Origin: an uncultured Sphingobacteriales bacterium
GTDB lineage: Bacteria > Bacteroidota > Bacteroidia > Chitinophagales > Chitinophagaceae
NCBI GenBank assembly: GCA_937991535.1
Contig: CALKHN010000079.1
Coordinates: forward strand, 62,001 to 126,000
Length of the DNA stretch: 64,000 bases
Reading direction: 5' to 3'
The notes under the pieces are model-generated. The model did no database searches, was not told where the DNA came from, and saw only the letters and a program-made list of their open reading frames with translations. Positions 54,378 to 63,819 of the stretch are shown in pieces. Position 1 is the stretch's first letter. Every line of letters begins with the position of its first letter. The translations under genes were made by a program, and so were the position numbers.

Positions 54378-55585
54378 ATGGGGGAAAACATATCAAAACT
54401 TACCAAAGCATGCATTCTCGCACTATTATTGGTGTCCATGCTGGATTGCAGTGTGGCACAGCAGAAACCTGTTCTGGATATTATGCTCACGAATTACCAA
54501 TATCCATTTGAGGTGCATTTTCTGGATATGAAAAGCCAAAATAAGGATATGAAAATGGCATATATGGATGTGCGGCCTCAACAACCAAATGGAAAAACAG
54601 TCACCTTGCTGCACGGTAAAAACTTCAATGGCGCTTATTGGAAAACCACTATTGATGCGTTGACCAAAGAAGGATACCGGGTAGTTATTCCCGATCAGAT
54701 CGGATTTGGAAAATCATCAAAACCTATCGGCTACCAGTTTACTTTTCAACAACTGGCTCAAAACACTAAAGCTATTTTAGATGCTTTGAAAATTGATAAA
54801 ACCTACTTGCTCGGCCATTCCATGGGAGGTATGCTGGCTACCCGTTTTACACTGATGTATCCTGAAACGGTGGAGAGACTAATATTGGAGAATCCTATCG
54901 GGCTGGAAGACTGGAAACTTGTAGCGCCATATACCTCCATAGATATTAATTACCGGCAGGAGCTTGCTGCACGTTACGAGACTGTACAAAAATATCAACT
55001 GGAATTTTATTGGGAGGTATGCTGGCTACCCGTTTTACACTGATGTATCCTGAAACGGTGGAGAGACTAATATTGGAGAATCCTATCGGGCTGGAAGACT
55101 GGAAACTTGTAGCGCCATATACCTCCATAGATATTAATTACCGGCAGGAGCTTGCTGCACGTTACGAGACTGTACAAAAATATCAACTGGAATTTTATTA
55201 CGACAATAAATGGAAACCCGGATATGATGAATGGGTGTATTTGCTGACAGGTTGGGTAAACCATCCCGATTATCCGATCGTAGCAATGAACAATGCCCAG
55301 ACTTCCGATATGATTTTTACACAGCCTGTATTATATGAATTTCAAAACATACAGGCGCCCACGCTGTTGATCATCGGCACAAGAGACCGGACAGCCATTG
55401 GTAAAAACAATGTAAAAGACAAAACTGTCAGAGATAAAATGGGATTGTATCAAATACTGGGAAAAAAAACGCAAAAACAAATACGCAACGCTAAGCTGGT
55501 GGAACTTGAGAATGTGGGACACTTACCGCATATCGAAACTTTCGAACGGTTTATCAGTCCTTTAAAAACTTTTTTAAAAGATTAG
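54378..55585 (+). pseudogene. Alpha/beta hydrolase gene disrupted by a 188-bp tandem duplication
   Basis: The gene starts at ATG 54378 with an exported or lipoprotein-type signal (LLLVSMLDCSVAQQ). It has HGKNFNGAYW near the oxyanion hole and the nucleophile in LLGHSMGGML. A perfect copy of 54824-55011 follows directly at 55012-55199. Because 188 is not a multiple of 3, the frame breaks at a stop ending at 55043. Removing one copy gives a continuous 339-residue hydrolase ending ...KTFLKD at 55585, with Asp in GTRDRTA and His in VGHLPHIE. The identity of the copies suggests very recent origin or an assembly artefact. Confidence 0.9.
54824..55199 (+). repeat. Perfect 188-bp tandem direct duplication
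   Basis: Two adjacent identical copies, 54824-55011 and 55012-55199, lie inside the alpha/beta hydrolase. The junction reads TTTTATTGGGAGG where the second copy begins. No mobile element ends are seen. Confidence 0.92.
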
Positions 55586-55680
55586 CGGCATAATCCTGTT
55601 AGATGAATTCATAGGTGACCAGATCACTTTTGATAATGGGTCTCTTTTTATTTACTTTTTAAACTAAAAAATGAGCGATC

Positions 55681-56247
55681 ATGACAACAAACACTATTGA
55701 ATCCGCAAAAACAGCTGCAAAACACTGGTATCTGTTATTGATACTGGGAGTCATTTTCATTTTAATGGGCATCCTGGTACTCCGTACGCCAGTTGGCGCC
55801 TTCATTACCCTGTCCGTTTTTTTGGCAGCTACGTTCCTGATTTCCGGGCTTTTTGAAATCATCTATGCCATCTCTAACCGGAAGAACACAGACAATTGGG
55901 GATGGAACCTGGCGAGTGGCATCATTGATTTGCTGGTAGGTATTTTATTGGTATCAAATCCCGGCGCCTCAATGGTTTTCCTCATATTTTATGTAGGCTT
56001 TGCTCTAATTTTCCGATCAATTATGACGATCGGATGGTCTATAAATTTAAGCAAACTTGGTATCAGGAATTGGGGCTGGATATTGGTTACCGGTATTTTA
56101 GGGTTGCTTTTTTCTTTTATGCTACTTTGGAACCCGGCTTTAACCGGATTCGCCATTGTAATCTATCTCGCAGTTGCTTTTATAATGATTGGCATAGCTC
56201 AGATTATCTTCTCGTTCAAATTAAAACAATGGAAAAGCGTTAACTGA
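55681..56247 (+). CDS. HdeD family acid-resistance membrane protein (DUF308)
   Basis: A 188-residue membrane protein with six hydrophobic segments in three repeats (LLLILGVIFILMGILVLR, LVTGILGLLFSFMLLWNP). HdeD is linked to acid resistance in enteric bacteria; here the role is inferred from the family. It closes the stress cluster and is followed by a hairpin at 56281-56307. Confidence 0.88.
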   Translation: MTTNTIESAKTAAKHWYLLLILGVIFILMGILVLRTPVGAFITLSVFLAATFLISGLFEIIYAISNRKNTDNWGWNLASGIIDLLVGILLVSNPGASMVFLIFYVGFALIFRSIMTIGWSINLSKLGIRNWGWILVTGILGLLFSFMLLWNPALTGFAIVIYLAVAFIMIGIAQIIFSFKLKQWKSVN

Positions 56248-56280
56248 CTTTAGCGGTAGTGTAACAATAATATCTGCAAT

Positions 56281-56307
56281 CTACACAGCTTAATCAAAGC
56301 TGTGTAG
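56281..56307. terminator. Hairpin after hdeD
   Basis: An 11-bp perfect stem, CTACACAGCTT with its complement, encloses the loop AATCA. It is 34 bp after the HdeD stop. The following T run is weak, so terminator activity is likely but not certain. Confidence 0.6.
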
Positions 56308-56428
56308 ATCCTTATAAAAGCGATTGGTGCACTTCATAAAAGACAAAACACCGGATGGCATTTCAAGCTATGATTGATTTTGCTTTTTTACCATTAGAAG
56401 CAGCGCCTGAAAATAGCATTTTTACAAT

Positions 56429-56971
56429 ATGAGTACTGCTACAGAAATAATGCTTGTTTTAAAAAGTGCGGACGATATTTTCTTAAAAAATACCGGACTG
56501 CTTAATGGTAACCGGTTTTTGAACGACACAACCGAAGAGTTCATTATAGAAGCAGCGGCCAGAATTCCCCGTCGCCTGCCAATTGATATAACAGTGCATA
56601 TACCGTCTTCCGAAATAAAACGAGCAGACGATATTTCTTCGGCCATCCATAAACATTTTGCCTACTGCCGGAAGAAATCGCAGACAAAAATAAAAGCTAC
56701 TTTACATGCCGGGCGAAGAACCCTGCTGATTGGTTTTTTGTTCCTTATCATCATATATTCATTGGCTCATTTACTCCGCTTCTATTTTTCTACAGAAGGG
56801 TTTTTCGGCACCATATGGGAGTCATTAACCATTCTGGCCTGGGTTGCATTATGGCGGCCTGCCGAATTGTTACTGTATGAATGGTATCCCTATGTCAAAG
56901 AAGCAAATCTTTATAAGAGACTTGAATTATCCCACTCTTTGAGCGTGATATCTTATGAAAGGGAGGGATAA
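56429..56971 (+). CDS. Unrecognised membrane protein
   Basis: A 180-residue protein. Residues 1-90 look soluble with charged segments (AARIPRRLPIDITVHIPSSE), and two hydrophobic segments follow at about 99-118 (TLLIGFLFLIIIYSLAHLL) and 127-148. The C-terminus is cytoplasmic-like (WYPYVKEANLYKRLELS). I do not recognise a family. It stands alone between hdeD and a convergent alpha/beta hydrolase gene. Confidence 0.6.
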   Translation: MSTATEIMLVLKSADDIFLKNTGLLNGNRFLNDTTEEFIIEAAARIPRRLPIDITVHIPSSEIKRADDISSAIHKHFAYCRKKSQTKIKATLHAGRRTLLIGFLFLIIIYSLAHLLRFYFSTEGFFGTIWESLTILAWVALWRPAELLLYEWYPYVKEANLYKRLELSHSLSVISYEREG

Positions 56972-57023
56972 TTGCGTTTCGCCGCACCCCCATTTTTGCC
57001 ACGCCTGTCTTTTGGTGGATGTT

Positions 57024-57908
57024 CTATTTCTTTCTATCAATCACAGGATGTTTTGAGAGAAATTGTAATACCTTTTCATTATAAGCGATCGGGTTTTCGC
57101 CGTGTGTTAAATGGGAAGCATTGGGGATGATAACTTTTTCACATTCGGGTAAGATTTTCATCAGTTCGTCAGAAATCGCATATAGAAATTTTGGACTATG
57201 CTGACCATACACAAATAGTGCAGGTATATGGAGGTGCCTGGCTTGGTCGGTAGGAAACGGGGAAGGAAAACCAGGGCCTAACAATTCGGCTTTGAGTGCA
57301 GGAGCATTGTCAATAAAAGTTTTCCTTGCTTCTGCAGGTATTTTTTCATATCCACCTTTTCCTAATGCACCATCAGCAAATAATCTGACCCCTTTTTCCA
57401 TTTGATTTTCTTTAAGCGCCCTTGCTGCAGGTTTCATGTGCTGCAAACCAAATTTTATAAAACTTTTCGCTGTTGAATAATCTTTCAGAAAAAGCGATAG
57501 CAGTTGAAGCGGGTTGTCGGGATTTGTAACAAGCAATGGTAAAACAGGGGGTTCATTGAGAACAAGGGTGTTTACCAATTCTGGATGATTAATGGCAGTA
57601 AGTAATGCAGTGTATGCTCCATAAGAATTTCCAATAAGATTTGTTTTCCCAGGTTTCAAAGATAGAATTAAATCTGCGAGATCATTGGAATGTAACGTAA
57701 CGGAGTAATCAGAGCCATCGCTGGTCCATTTATTTGGATAATGGTAGCGTCTGCTATACGTAATAACATGGTAGTGTTTTGAAAAAGGCTCTACTTGATT
57801 TTTCCATATCCTATAATCCGAAATGCCACCATGAACAAAGATTACAGTTGCCCCATTGCCACTTTCCTCATATTCGAGATTAACATCGTTGATTTCTACA
57901 GTAGCCAT
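57024..57908 (-). CDS. Alpha/beta hydrolase
   Basis: A 294-residue soluble hydrolase with the oxyanion motif VIFVHGGISDYRIW, the nucleophile in LIGNSYGAYTALL (elbow G-N-S-Y-G), acidic residue in YGQHSPKF or the following turn, and the His in ASHLTHGENP near the C-terminus. No signal peptide. The substrate (ester, epoxide or other) is unknown. It converges on the unrecognised membrane protein gene. Confidence 0.88.
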   Translation of the reverse strand: MATVEINDVNLEYEESGNGATVIFVHGGISDYRIWKNQVEPFSKHYHVITYSRRYHYPNKWTSDGSDYSVTLHSNDLADLILSLKPGKTNLIGNSYGAYTALLTAINHPELVNTLVLNEPPVLPLLVTNPDNPLQLLSLFLKDYSTAKSFIKFGLQHMKPAARALKENQMEKGVRLFADGALGKGGYEKIPAEARKTFIDNAPALKAELLGPGFPSPFPTDQARHLHIPALFVYGQHSPKFLYAISDELMKILPECEKVIIPNASHLTHGENPIAYNEKVLQFLSKHPVIDRKK

Positions 57909-58156
57909 TTTAGTTTTTTTAATTTTAAACAGGCTTGCTTATTGCTTAATGTTTGGTGCTATTTGTTAGAAATATTGCTAAATACTATCCGCCAACGGTA
58001 CGGTCTGGCAAGTTGTTTTTTTTTTCGATTGCGTTCCGTACCGGAAGAAAAAGCTAAAACAAAGAACTAAAAGTTGACGAACGTTTTTCGTCCGCATTTT
58101 AGCCAACCTGATGTTATTACAGGCAGGTATTTTTTGTGTCTTATTGGACAGTCAAT

Positions 58157-59383
58157 TTAGCGTTCGTTTAATTCAATTAGCTCAATGGCTTTATCTACTC
58201 CGTTTTCACATTTAATCTTGTCAGCAAGTGCCAGGCTTTTTTTGTAAAGTGTTTCGGTTGTTAAAAGTGTTTTGGCATTACTAATCAAAAGTTTCTCTGT
58301 AAGGTTTTTTAAACCGATTGGTTTTAGGGCTATTCCTTTTTTGTAGCCGATATTCCCCCAAAAATATTGGTCACCAAGCGGATATAATACCGGACAAGTA
58401 AAAAATGGTTTTCCTGCAATTAAACAAGCTGAAATTGTCCCAATACCACCGTGATTGATGACGGCTTTAACGTGTGGAAATAGTTTGTCATATGGTGCGG
58501 ATTTGATTACTTTAATATTCGGATTTTCTTCTAATTTTTTGGTGTTATTGAACCCCCAACCTTTCACAACAATTACCCTCACATTTAATTCGTCTGAAAG
58601 CCTGTTTATTGCAATTGGTAAATCCATTTTGGTTTCAAATGTCATACTTCCAAATGTGATTAATAATGGTGGAGTCCCTTGATTTATAAAGTCCAGTAGG
58701 GCCTTGTCTAATTCACTTTGTGATTGACTGGTCCAGAACCCAGTAAAATGGTTATTGGCTGGATAGTCTTTTGGTTTGGTAAGATATTGTTCACTTATCC
58801 CATAAATGGAAGGAAGGTCTGGTTTCTTAAATTTTGGAAGTAAACCTTCAGATTTACGAAATTCATGTACAGGTTTCATCATCATATTAATTCCTAAGTC
58901 CGACAACTTGTAACTTAGTCTGTTTAGAAATGATGGTATTGGTAATGCACTAAAAACGGGGTTAACAAATTCATTTGTGCATTCAATGGCAGGAATTACG
59001 TTCGCTTTTATCATTTTTTCTGGGAACTGGTCAGCAAAGTAGTCACCCATCGTTTTTACGTGAAAAATAACGCGGTCGCTTTCTTTTGATAATTTGTAAA
59101 AGGCAGTCATGGAATTAAAAATCAGTGGATATACCCAAATGCTCAAATTTTTCTTAGCACGAAATGGATTTTTCATCATTTTCTTTCCTTCTTCCGAGTT
59201 CAGAAACTCTTGAAAGTCAGCTTCAATAGGAAGGAACTCAATGTCGTATGATTTCACAAGTCCTTCAAAATTTTTTGCTGTCGAAAGTGTTACCCGATGC
59301 CCACGTTTTTTTAATGCTTGTCCTAATATTGCAAAAGGTTGAACATCCCCTTGTGTCCCCATTGTTAATATTGCTATTTTCAT
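58157..59383 (-). CDS. GT1-type glycosyltransferase (UDP-glycosyltransferase-like)
   Basis: A 408-residue GT-B enzyme. The N-terminal acceptor domain begins MKIAILTMGTQGDVQPFAIL, the form shared by sterol and macrolide glycosyltransferases. The C-terminal nucleotide-sugar domain has ITFGSMTFETK and AVINHGGIGTISACLIAGKP (UDPGT donor-binding). The acceptor is unknown; it could be a lipid, sterol-like compound or a secondary metabolite. It is flanked by an AraC fragment upstream. Confidence 0.9.
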   Translation of the reverse strand: MKIAILTMGTQGDVQPFAILGQALKKRGHRVTLSTAKNFEGLVKSYDIEFLPIEADFQEFLNSEEGKKMMKNPFRAKKNLSIWVYPLIFNSMTAFYKLSKESDRVIFHVKTMGDYFADQFPEKMIKANVIPAIECTNEFVNPVFSALPIPSFLNRLSYKLSDLGINMMMKPVHEFRKSEGLLPKFKKPDLPSIYGISEQYLTKPKDYPANNHFTGFWTSQSQSELDKALLDFINQGTPPLLITFGSMTFETKMDLPIAINRLSDELNVRVIVVKGWGFNNTKKLEENPNIKVIKSAPYDKLFPHVKAVINHGGIGTISACLIAGKPFFTCPVLYPLGDQYFWGNIGYKKGIALKPIGLKNLTEKLLISNAKTLLTTETLYKKSLALADKIKCENGVDKAIELIELNER

Positions 59384-59526
59384 TTTGTCTGATTTCGTAG
59401 ATGTAAATGATGATTAAAGATAAAAGATAATTGTAATTCTGTATTTCGACGCTATTTGTCACCCCGCAATATTGCTAATGCGGTGTAAGCGGCTGGCATA
59501 TTGCGTCAAATTGTGTGGGTATGGTG

Positions 59527-59769
59527 TTACACCGCATATTTTTTTCGATAGTCTATAGGCGATAGGTCAGTAAACTTTTTAAACACTTTTCTAAACGCAT
59601 CAATGTCATTGTAACCTGCTTCGTAAATAATTTCGTTTACTGTTTTTCTTCCTGTTTCCAAATGTTTTTTTGCAAACTCTACTTTTACTCTTTGTATATA
59701 TTCCATGATTGAGTTGCCTGTATATTTTTTAAATCGTCTTTCAAATGTTCTTCGTCCAACACCAACCAC
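59527..59769 (-). pseudogene. Truncated AraC/GlxA-type regulator, DNA-binding part only
   Basis: The 80-residue frame starts with GTG and encodes just the second half of an AraC DNA-binding domain: RRTFERRFKKYTGNSIMEYI, ETGRKTVNEIIYEAGYNDID and FTDLSPIDYRKKY. The usual sensing domain and first helix-turn-helix are absent. Upstream the frame stays open into sequence with no family likeness and two small palindromes. It reads as the tail of a gene cut by insertion or deletion. Confidence 0.75.
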
Positions 59770-59772
59770 GCT

Positions 59773-59824
59773 GTACGATGTCTCCGACGTCGTACTCCAT
59801 ATGTTCTCCCGGGACTCCGTCCCG
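59773..59824. repeat. Two REP-like hairpins at the AraC truncation point
   Basis: A 10-bp stem GTACGATGTC/GACGTCGTAC (one G-T pair) with loop TCC lies at 59773-59795, and a 6-bp stem CGGGAC/GTCCCG with the same loop TCC at 59810-59824. Same-loop paired palindromes resemble REP elements. They begin 4 bp from the truncated AraC start. Confidence 0.5.
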
Positions 59825-60060
59825 CAAAAAATACTATCTGCTATATAGTAGTTTCCGGTTCCACGAGCTTTTCATTTCACAAAAACTTTTCTTTCCTGTT
59901 GCGACTCTTCCGCTGCATCGCCGTTACCGCACCCGCGGCAGATAAATGGAGTATGCAGTGCAGGCGCCAATGGCAGTTGAGCCGGTATGCTTTGTTGCGC
60001 CCGCCTCTTATCAAATTATCAAAAAGCCTTATTTTTATCCCATCAACAATAGCACTACTC

Positions 60061-62175
60061 GTGAAACGAAACTTTTGGCTTGCCCTTTTTCTTGTCTTCA
60101 GCTTTATTTTATTTCAGGATGCAGTTGCACAAAACATTTATATAGCGCCCGGTGGCAATGACAATGATCCCGGAACCGCTGAGCAGCCGCTGGCAACGCT
60201 TACCGCTGCGAGAGATCGTATTCGCTTATTGCGAAAGCAAAATCCTGATGCCCAACATGCCTGGCAGATAATCATTCGTAAGGGTGAATATATTATGCCG
60301 GAAACTTTAATGCTATCGGTTGAGGATGGCGGCATGGAAGCAACTCCTTTGATTTTTAAAGGAGAGGAAGGTACGGTTTTTTATGGCGGCTTTTACCTCA
60401 ACAAATTTGAAAAGATATCCGACAGTTTGTGGAAAGCCGATGTTCCGGAAGTGCGGCGCTACGACTGGCGTTTTGAGCAGTTGTTTGTAAACGGATCGCG
60501 TGTAACCAGGGCGCAAACGCCCAATAAAGGATTTTACTCCCCGGTATCGGTTAAAGAAACGGTTATTGTTAAAGGAGATGGCCGTGCGCCGGAACTGGCG
60601 GTTCAGCAAATTAAAATTCCTGCTGAAGCTGCAAACCGGATTAAGCATTTGAAGGAAGAAGATTTGAAAGACGCGGTAATCACTTTTTATCATCACTGGG
60701 ACAATACCAAAAAACCGGTTCAATTTTATAACGCAACAGATACTTCTATATTGATCAGCGGGGAAGGGATGAAGCCCTGGAACCCTATTACAACCCGGTC
60801 TTTATTCGCCATTGAAAATGTGCCATCTGCTTTGGATGCTCCGGGCGAATGGTTCATAGAACGCGCCGGCACATTGTATTACCGTCCAAGACCCGGTGAA
60901 ACCATTGAGGGCACAACTGCTATGGCCCCGGTATTGGATAAATTCATTACTATATCTGGCAATGAAAAAACCGGAGAAAAAGTCAGCGATATCCGTTTTG
61001 AAAACATTGCTTTCCGGGTGGCGGGTTACCGGATGCCGGCATCGGGTGTGGAACCTGCGCAGGCCGCTGCACCCATTGCGGCAAGCATTGAAATGGATTT
61101 TGCAAGCCGGGTTTCATTCATTAATTGCGAAGTTTCGGGTACGGGTGGCAGTGGTATATGGTTCAGAAGAGCCTGTGATAATGGATTGATAGAACATTGC
61201 TATTTGCATGACCTGGGCGCGGGTGCTGTTAAAATTGGTGAAACCATGCTGCGTGCCGATCCCAAAGAAGTAACGCACCATATAAAAGTAGTGAACAATA
61301 TAGCCCGGTCGGGCGGGCATGTGTTTCCCTGCGCGGTAGGCATGACCATATTTCATGGAAGTGATAATGAATTGCTCCACAATGAGATTTCAGATTTCAA
61401 ATACTCCGGGGTGTCTGTGGGTTGGGTATGGGGATATACACCCAGTCCTTCCAAACGCAACCGGGTGGAGTATAACCATATCCATCATTTGGGTTGGGGT
61501 GTGCTGAGCGATATGGGCGGCGTATATACACTGGGCGCTTCGGAGGGAACTACGGTAAGCAACAATGTTATTCATCACATTTATTCACTCGATTATGGCG
61601 GATGGGGCCTGTATACCGATGAAGGCTCGGAGGGCATTGTTATGGAAAATAACCTGGTGTACAACTGTAAGAGTTCTGGATTTCACCAGCATTATGGAAA
61701 AGAAAACAGCATCCGCAACAATATATTCGTTAACAGCATTAAAGCGCAGTTGCAGGCCACGCGTGTGGAAAAGCACCGCTCGTTTTCATTCACCAATAAC
61801 ATTGTATATTTCAACAGCGGAACATTACTGAGCAGCAACTGGCCAACGGTTAATATAACAACCGATGAAAACTGTTACTGGAACACCCGCGGCAGCAATA
61901 TTCTTTTTGGTAAAAAAACCTTTGCAGCATGGCAGCAGGAAGGAAAAGACAAACACTCGGTTATAGCGGATCCTGGTTTTAAAGACGTGAAAAATTTTGA
62001 CTTCCGGGTTGTAAATAAGAGGATCATCAGCAAAATAAAGTTCAAACCCTTTGATTATTCCAAAGCAGGGGTATACGGAACGAAGGAGTGGATACAAAAA
62101 GCAAATTTTGATGCGGCAAGAGCCGAAGCCTTTGATCAAATGGTTGCAGTGCATGAAGCGAAGGCGGCTGAATAG
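60061..62175 (+). CDS. Secreted right-handed beta-helix protein, GH141-like
   Basis: A 704-residue exported protein. I start at GTG 60061 because VKRNFWLALFLVFSFILFQ, ending DAVAQ, is a clear signal peptide. The mature start NIYIAPGGNDNDPGTAEQPL and TLTAARDRIR are typical of GH141 and pectate-lyase-like proteins. A beta-helix follows at about 330-600 with repeated turns (NCEVSGTGGSGIWF, NEISDFKYSGVSVG, NNVIHHIYSLDYGG). Characterised GH141 enzymes are alpha-L-fucosidases or xylanases. Fucose release would match the fucose-type genes at 6-11 kb, but I cannot confirm this activity. Confidence 0.82.
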   Translation: MKRNFWLALFLVFSFILFQDAVAQNIYIAPGGNDNDPGTAEQPLATLTAARDRIRLLRKQNPDAQHAWQIIIRKGEYIMPETLMLSVEDGGMEATPLIFKGEEGTVFYGGFYLNKFEKISDSLWKADVPEVRRYDWRFEQLFVNGSRVTRAQTPNKGFYSPVSVKETVIVKGDGRAPELAVQQIKIPAEAANRIKHLKEEDLKDAVITFYHHWDNTKKPVQFYNATDTSILISGEGMKPWNPITTRSLFAIENVPSALDAPGEWFIERAGTLYYRPRPGETIEGTTAMAPVLDKFITISGNEKTGEKVSDIRFENIAFRVAGYRMPASGVEPAQAAAPIAASIEMDFASRVSFINCEVSGTGGSGIWFRRACDNGLIEHCYLHDLGAGAVKIGETMLRADPKEVTHHIKVVNNIARSGGHVFPCAVGMTIFHGSDNELLHNEISDFKYSGVSVGWVWGYTPSPSKRNRVEYNHIHHLGWGVLSDMGGVYTLGASEGTTVSNNVIHHIYSLDYGGWGLYTDEGSEGIVMENNLVYNCKSSGFHQHYGKENSIRNNIFVNSIKAQLQATRVEKHRSFSFTNNIVYFNSGTLLSSNWPTVNITTDENCYWNTRGSNILFGKKTFAAWQQEGKDKHSVIADPGFKDVKNFDFRVVNKRIISKIKFKPFDYSKAGVYGTKEWIQKANFDAARAEAFDQMVAVHEAKAAE

Positions 62176-62386
62176 TGCTGGGTTGGGCGTGAAGGTGAGA
62201 GGTGAGAGGTGAAAGGGTGAATAGTGAAGAGTGAATAATGCCTATCGTTTCTTGAAAAGATGAGAAGAGAATAGGACAGAAAAGAATAATGCCGGAAAAA
62301 AAATATTTCTATAGTTTCGCTATCCTGTTTTTAAAATGGGAATGGCTGCAACAATATTTCAACCTTAAATTTATAATACAATCAGA

Positions 62387-63814
62387 ATGGTCAAAAGACG
62401 AATGTATCTCCTCTTCCTGGGTGTACTGTCTACATGCATGGGTTATGCGCAGGAACAACCAGGCTTTACCTCAATTTCACTGAATAATCTTGATGCCTTT
62501 GCAAACCCCGGAGGCAACTGGTCTATTGCTTCGGATGCTGTAGCGGATATCAATAAAGAAGGCGACCTGAAGCCGGTTGCCGGAACGGGTGTGCTGGTCA
62601 ATATGGTTTCTAAAAAGAACAGGGCGCACCTGGTAACCAAAGAAAGTTTTGGCGATGTAGAACTGGAACTGGATTTTATGATGGCCAAAGGATCCAATTC
62701 CGGTATATACCTGCAGGGCCGGTATGAGGTTCAGTTGTTTGATAGCTGGACTGCTTTGCGCCCAACCTTTTCCGATTGCGGCGGCATATACCAGCGATGG
62801 GATGATAGGCGAACAGGCGCCAATAAAGGATTTGAAGGTACCGCGCCCCTGCTGAATGTAGCCCGTGCGCCGGGTTTATGGCAGCACCTCAAAATAAAGT
62901 TCCGTGCTCCACGGTTCAATGAAAAAGGAGAGAAGATCACCAACGCCCGTTTTGAAGCGGTGTATTTAAACGGTGTGCTGGTTCAGCAGCAAACAGCATT
63001 AACCGGGCCTACAAGGTCTCCTTTGTTTGAAGAAGAGCATGCCACCGGCCCTTTAATGATCCAGGGCGATCATGGAAATGTTGCGCTCCGCAATATTCAA
63101 TACCGTTTGTTAACTACAGCAAACGATACTCCCGAAAAGGTAAAGATTGTTAATCCCATTATTGTGCATGCAGAAGCAAAGCCCTGCCTGTTGCGTAGTT
63201 TTTTAAGCTATGGAAAAAAAATGATCACACATGCCATTTCGGTTGGTAATCCTAACCAGGTAAATTATTCGTATAACTTAAAAAGCGGGGCATTGTTGCA
63301 GGTATGGCGCGGGCAGTTTGCCGACGCTACCGACCTATGGCACGAAAGAGGAGAACCCTACCAGCGCATTGTTCCATTGGGAAGTGTAATTGCCTTATCG
63401 GATGCGCCGGCTGTTGCGGGTTTGCCCGATGCTGCCAATACGGCATGGCCCGATACTGTTTCTTTTGATGATGTGCAGAACAACGGCTACACACTCGATG
63501 CAGCCAGGGCGCCTTCCTTCCGGTATAGTATAAATGATGTACAGGTTACTGATAAAATTTCGGTTCCCAATGCATCAGGAATTGTAAGGGAATTGATGGT
63601 TGCCAATCCGCCTGCCAACTTATACCACCGTATTGTGGTGGCTAAAAAGATAGAACAAAGTAAAAAAGGTTTCTATGCTGTTGATGATAAGTCGTTCTAC
63701 ATTTCAATTGATGAAAAGCTGCAGCCTTTTATACGACAGGCAGGCGTAAATCAGGAATTGCTGGTTCCTATAAATAAAGCCGGCGTTGCGGTAACCTATT
63801 CCCTCATCTGGTAA
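62387..63814 (+). CDS. DUF1080 (3-keto-disaccharide hydrolase) family protein
   Basis: A 475-residue exported protein. Signal peptide ends near GYAQ. Residues 25-240 match the concanavalin-like DUF1080 fold: FGDVELELDFMMAKGSNSGI, YLQGRYEVQLFDSW, LWQHLKIKFRAPRF and PLMIQGDHGNVALRNIQYR. Members from gut and soil Bacteroidota cleave 3-keto-glucosides and similar glycosides. The C-terminal half is unassigned. It is 211 bp after the beta-helix gene on the same strand and 5 bp before the next gene. Confidence 0.85.
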   Translation: MVKRRMYLLFLGVLSTCMGYAQEQPGFTSISLNNLDAFANPGGNWSIASDAVADINKEGDLKPVAGTGVLVNMVSKKNRAHLVTKESFGDVELELDFMMAKGSNSGIYLQGRYEVQLFDSWTALRPTFSDCGGIYQRWDDRRTGANKGFEGTAPLLNVARAPGLWQHLKIKFRAPRFNEKGEKITNARFEAVYLNGVLVQQQTALTGPTRSPLFEEEHATGPLMIQGDHGNVALRNIQYRLLTTANDTPEKVKIVNPIIVHAEAKPCLLRSFLSYGKKMITHAISVGNPNQVNYSYNLKSGALLQVWRGQFADATDLWHERGEPYQRIVPLGSVIALSDAPAVAGLPDAANTAWPDTVSFDDVQNNGYTLDAARAPSFRYSINDVQVTDKISVPNASGIVRELMVANPPANLYHRIVVAKKIEQSKKGFYAVDDKSFYISIDEKLQPFIRQAGVNQELLVPINKAGVAVTYSLIW

Positions 63815-63819
63815 TTATT

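Noticed and set aside
54378..55585. Two separate hydrolase genes
   Set aside because: The second frame begins in the middle of the fold and repeats 188 identical bases; one duplicated gene explains both frames.
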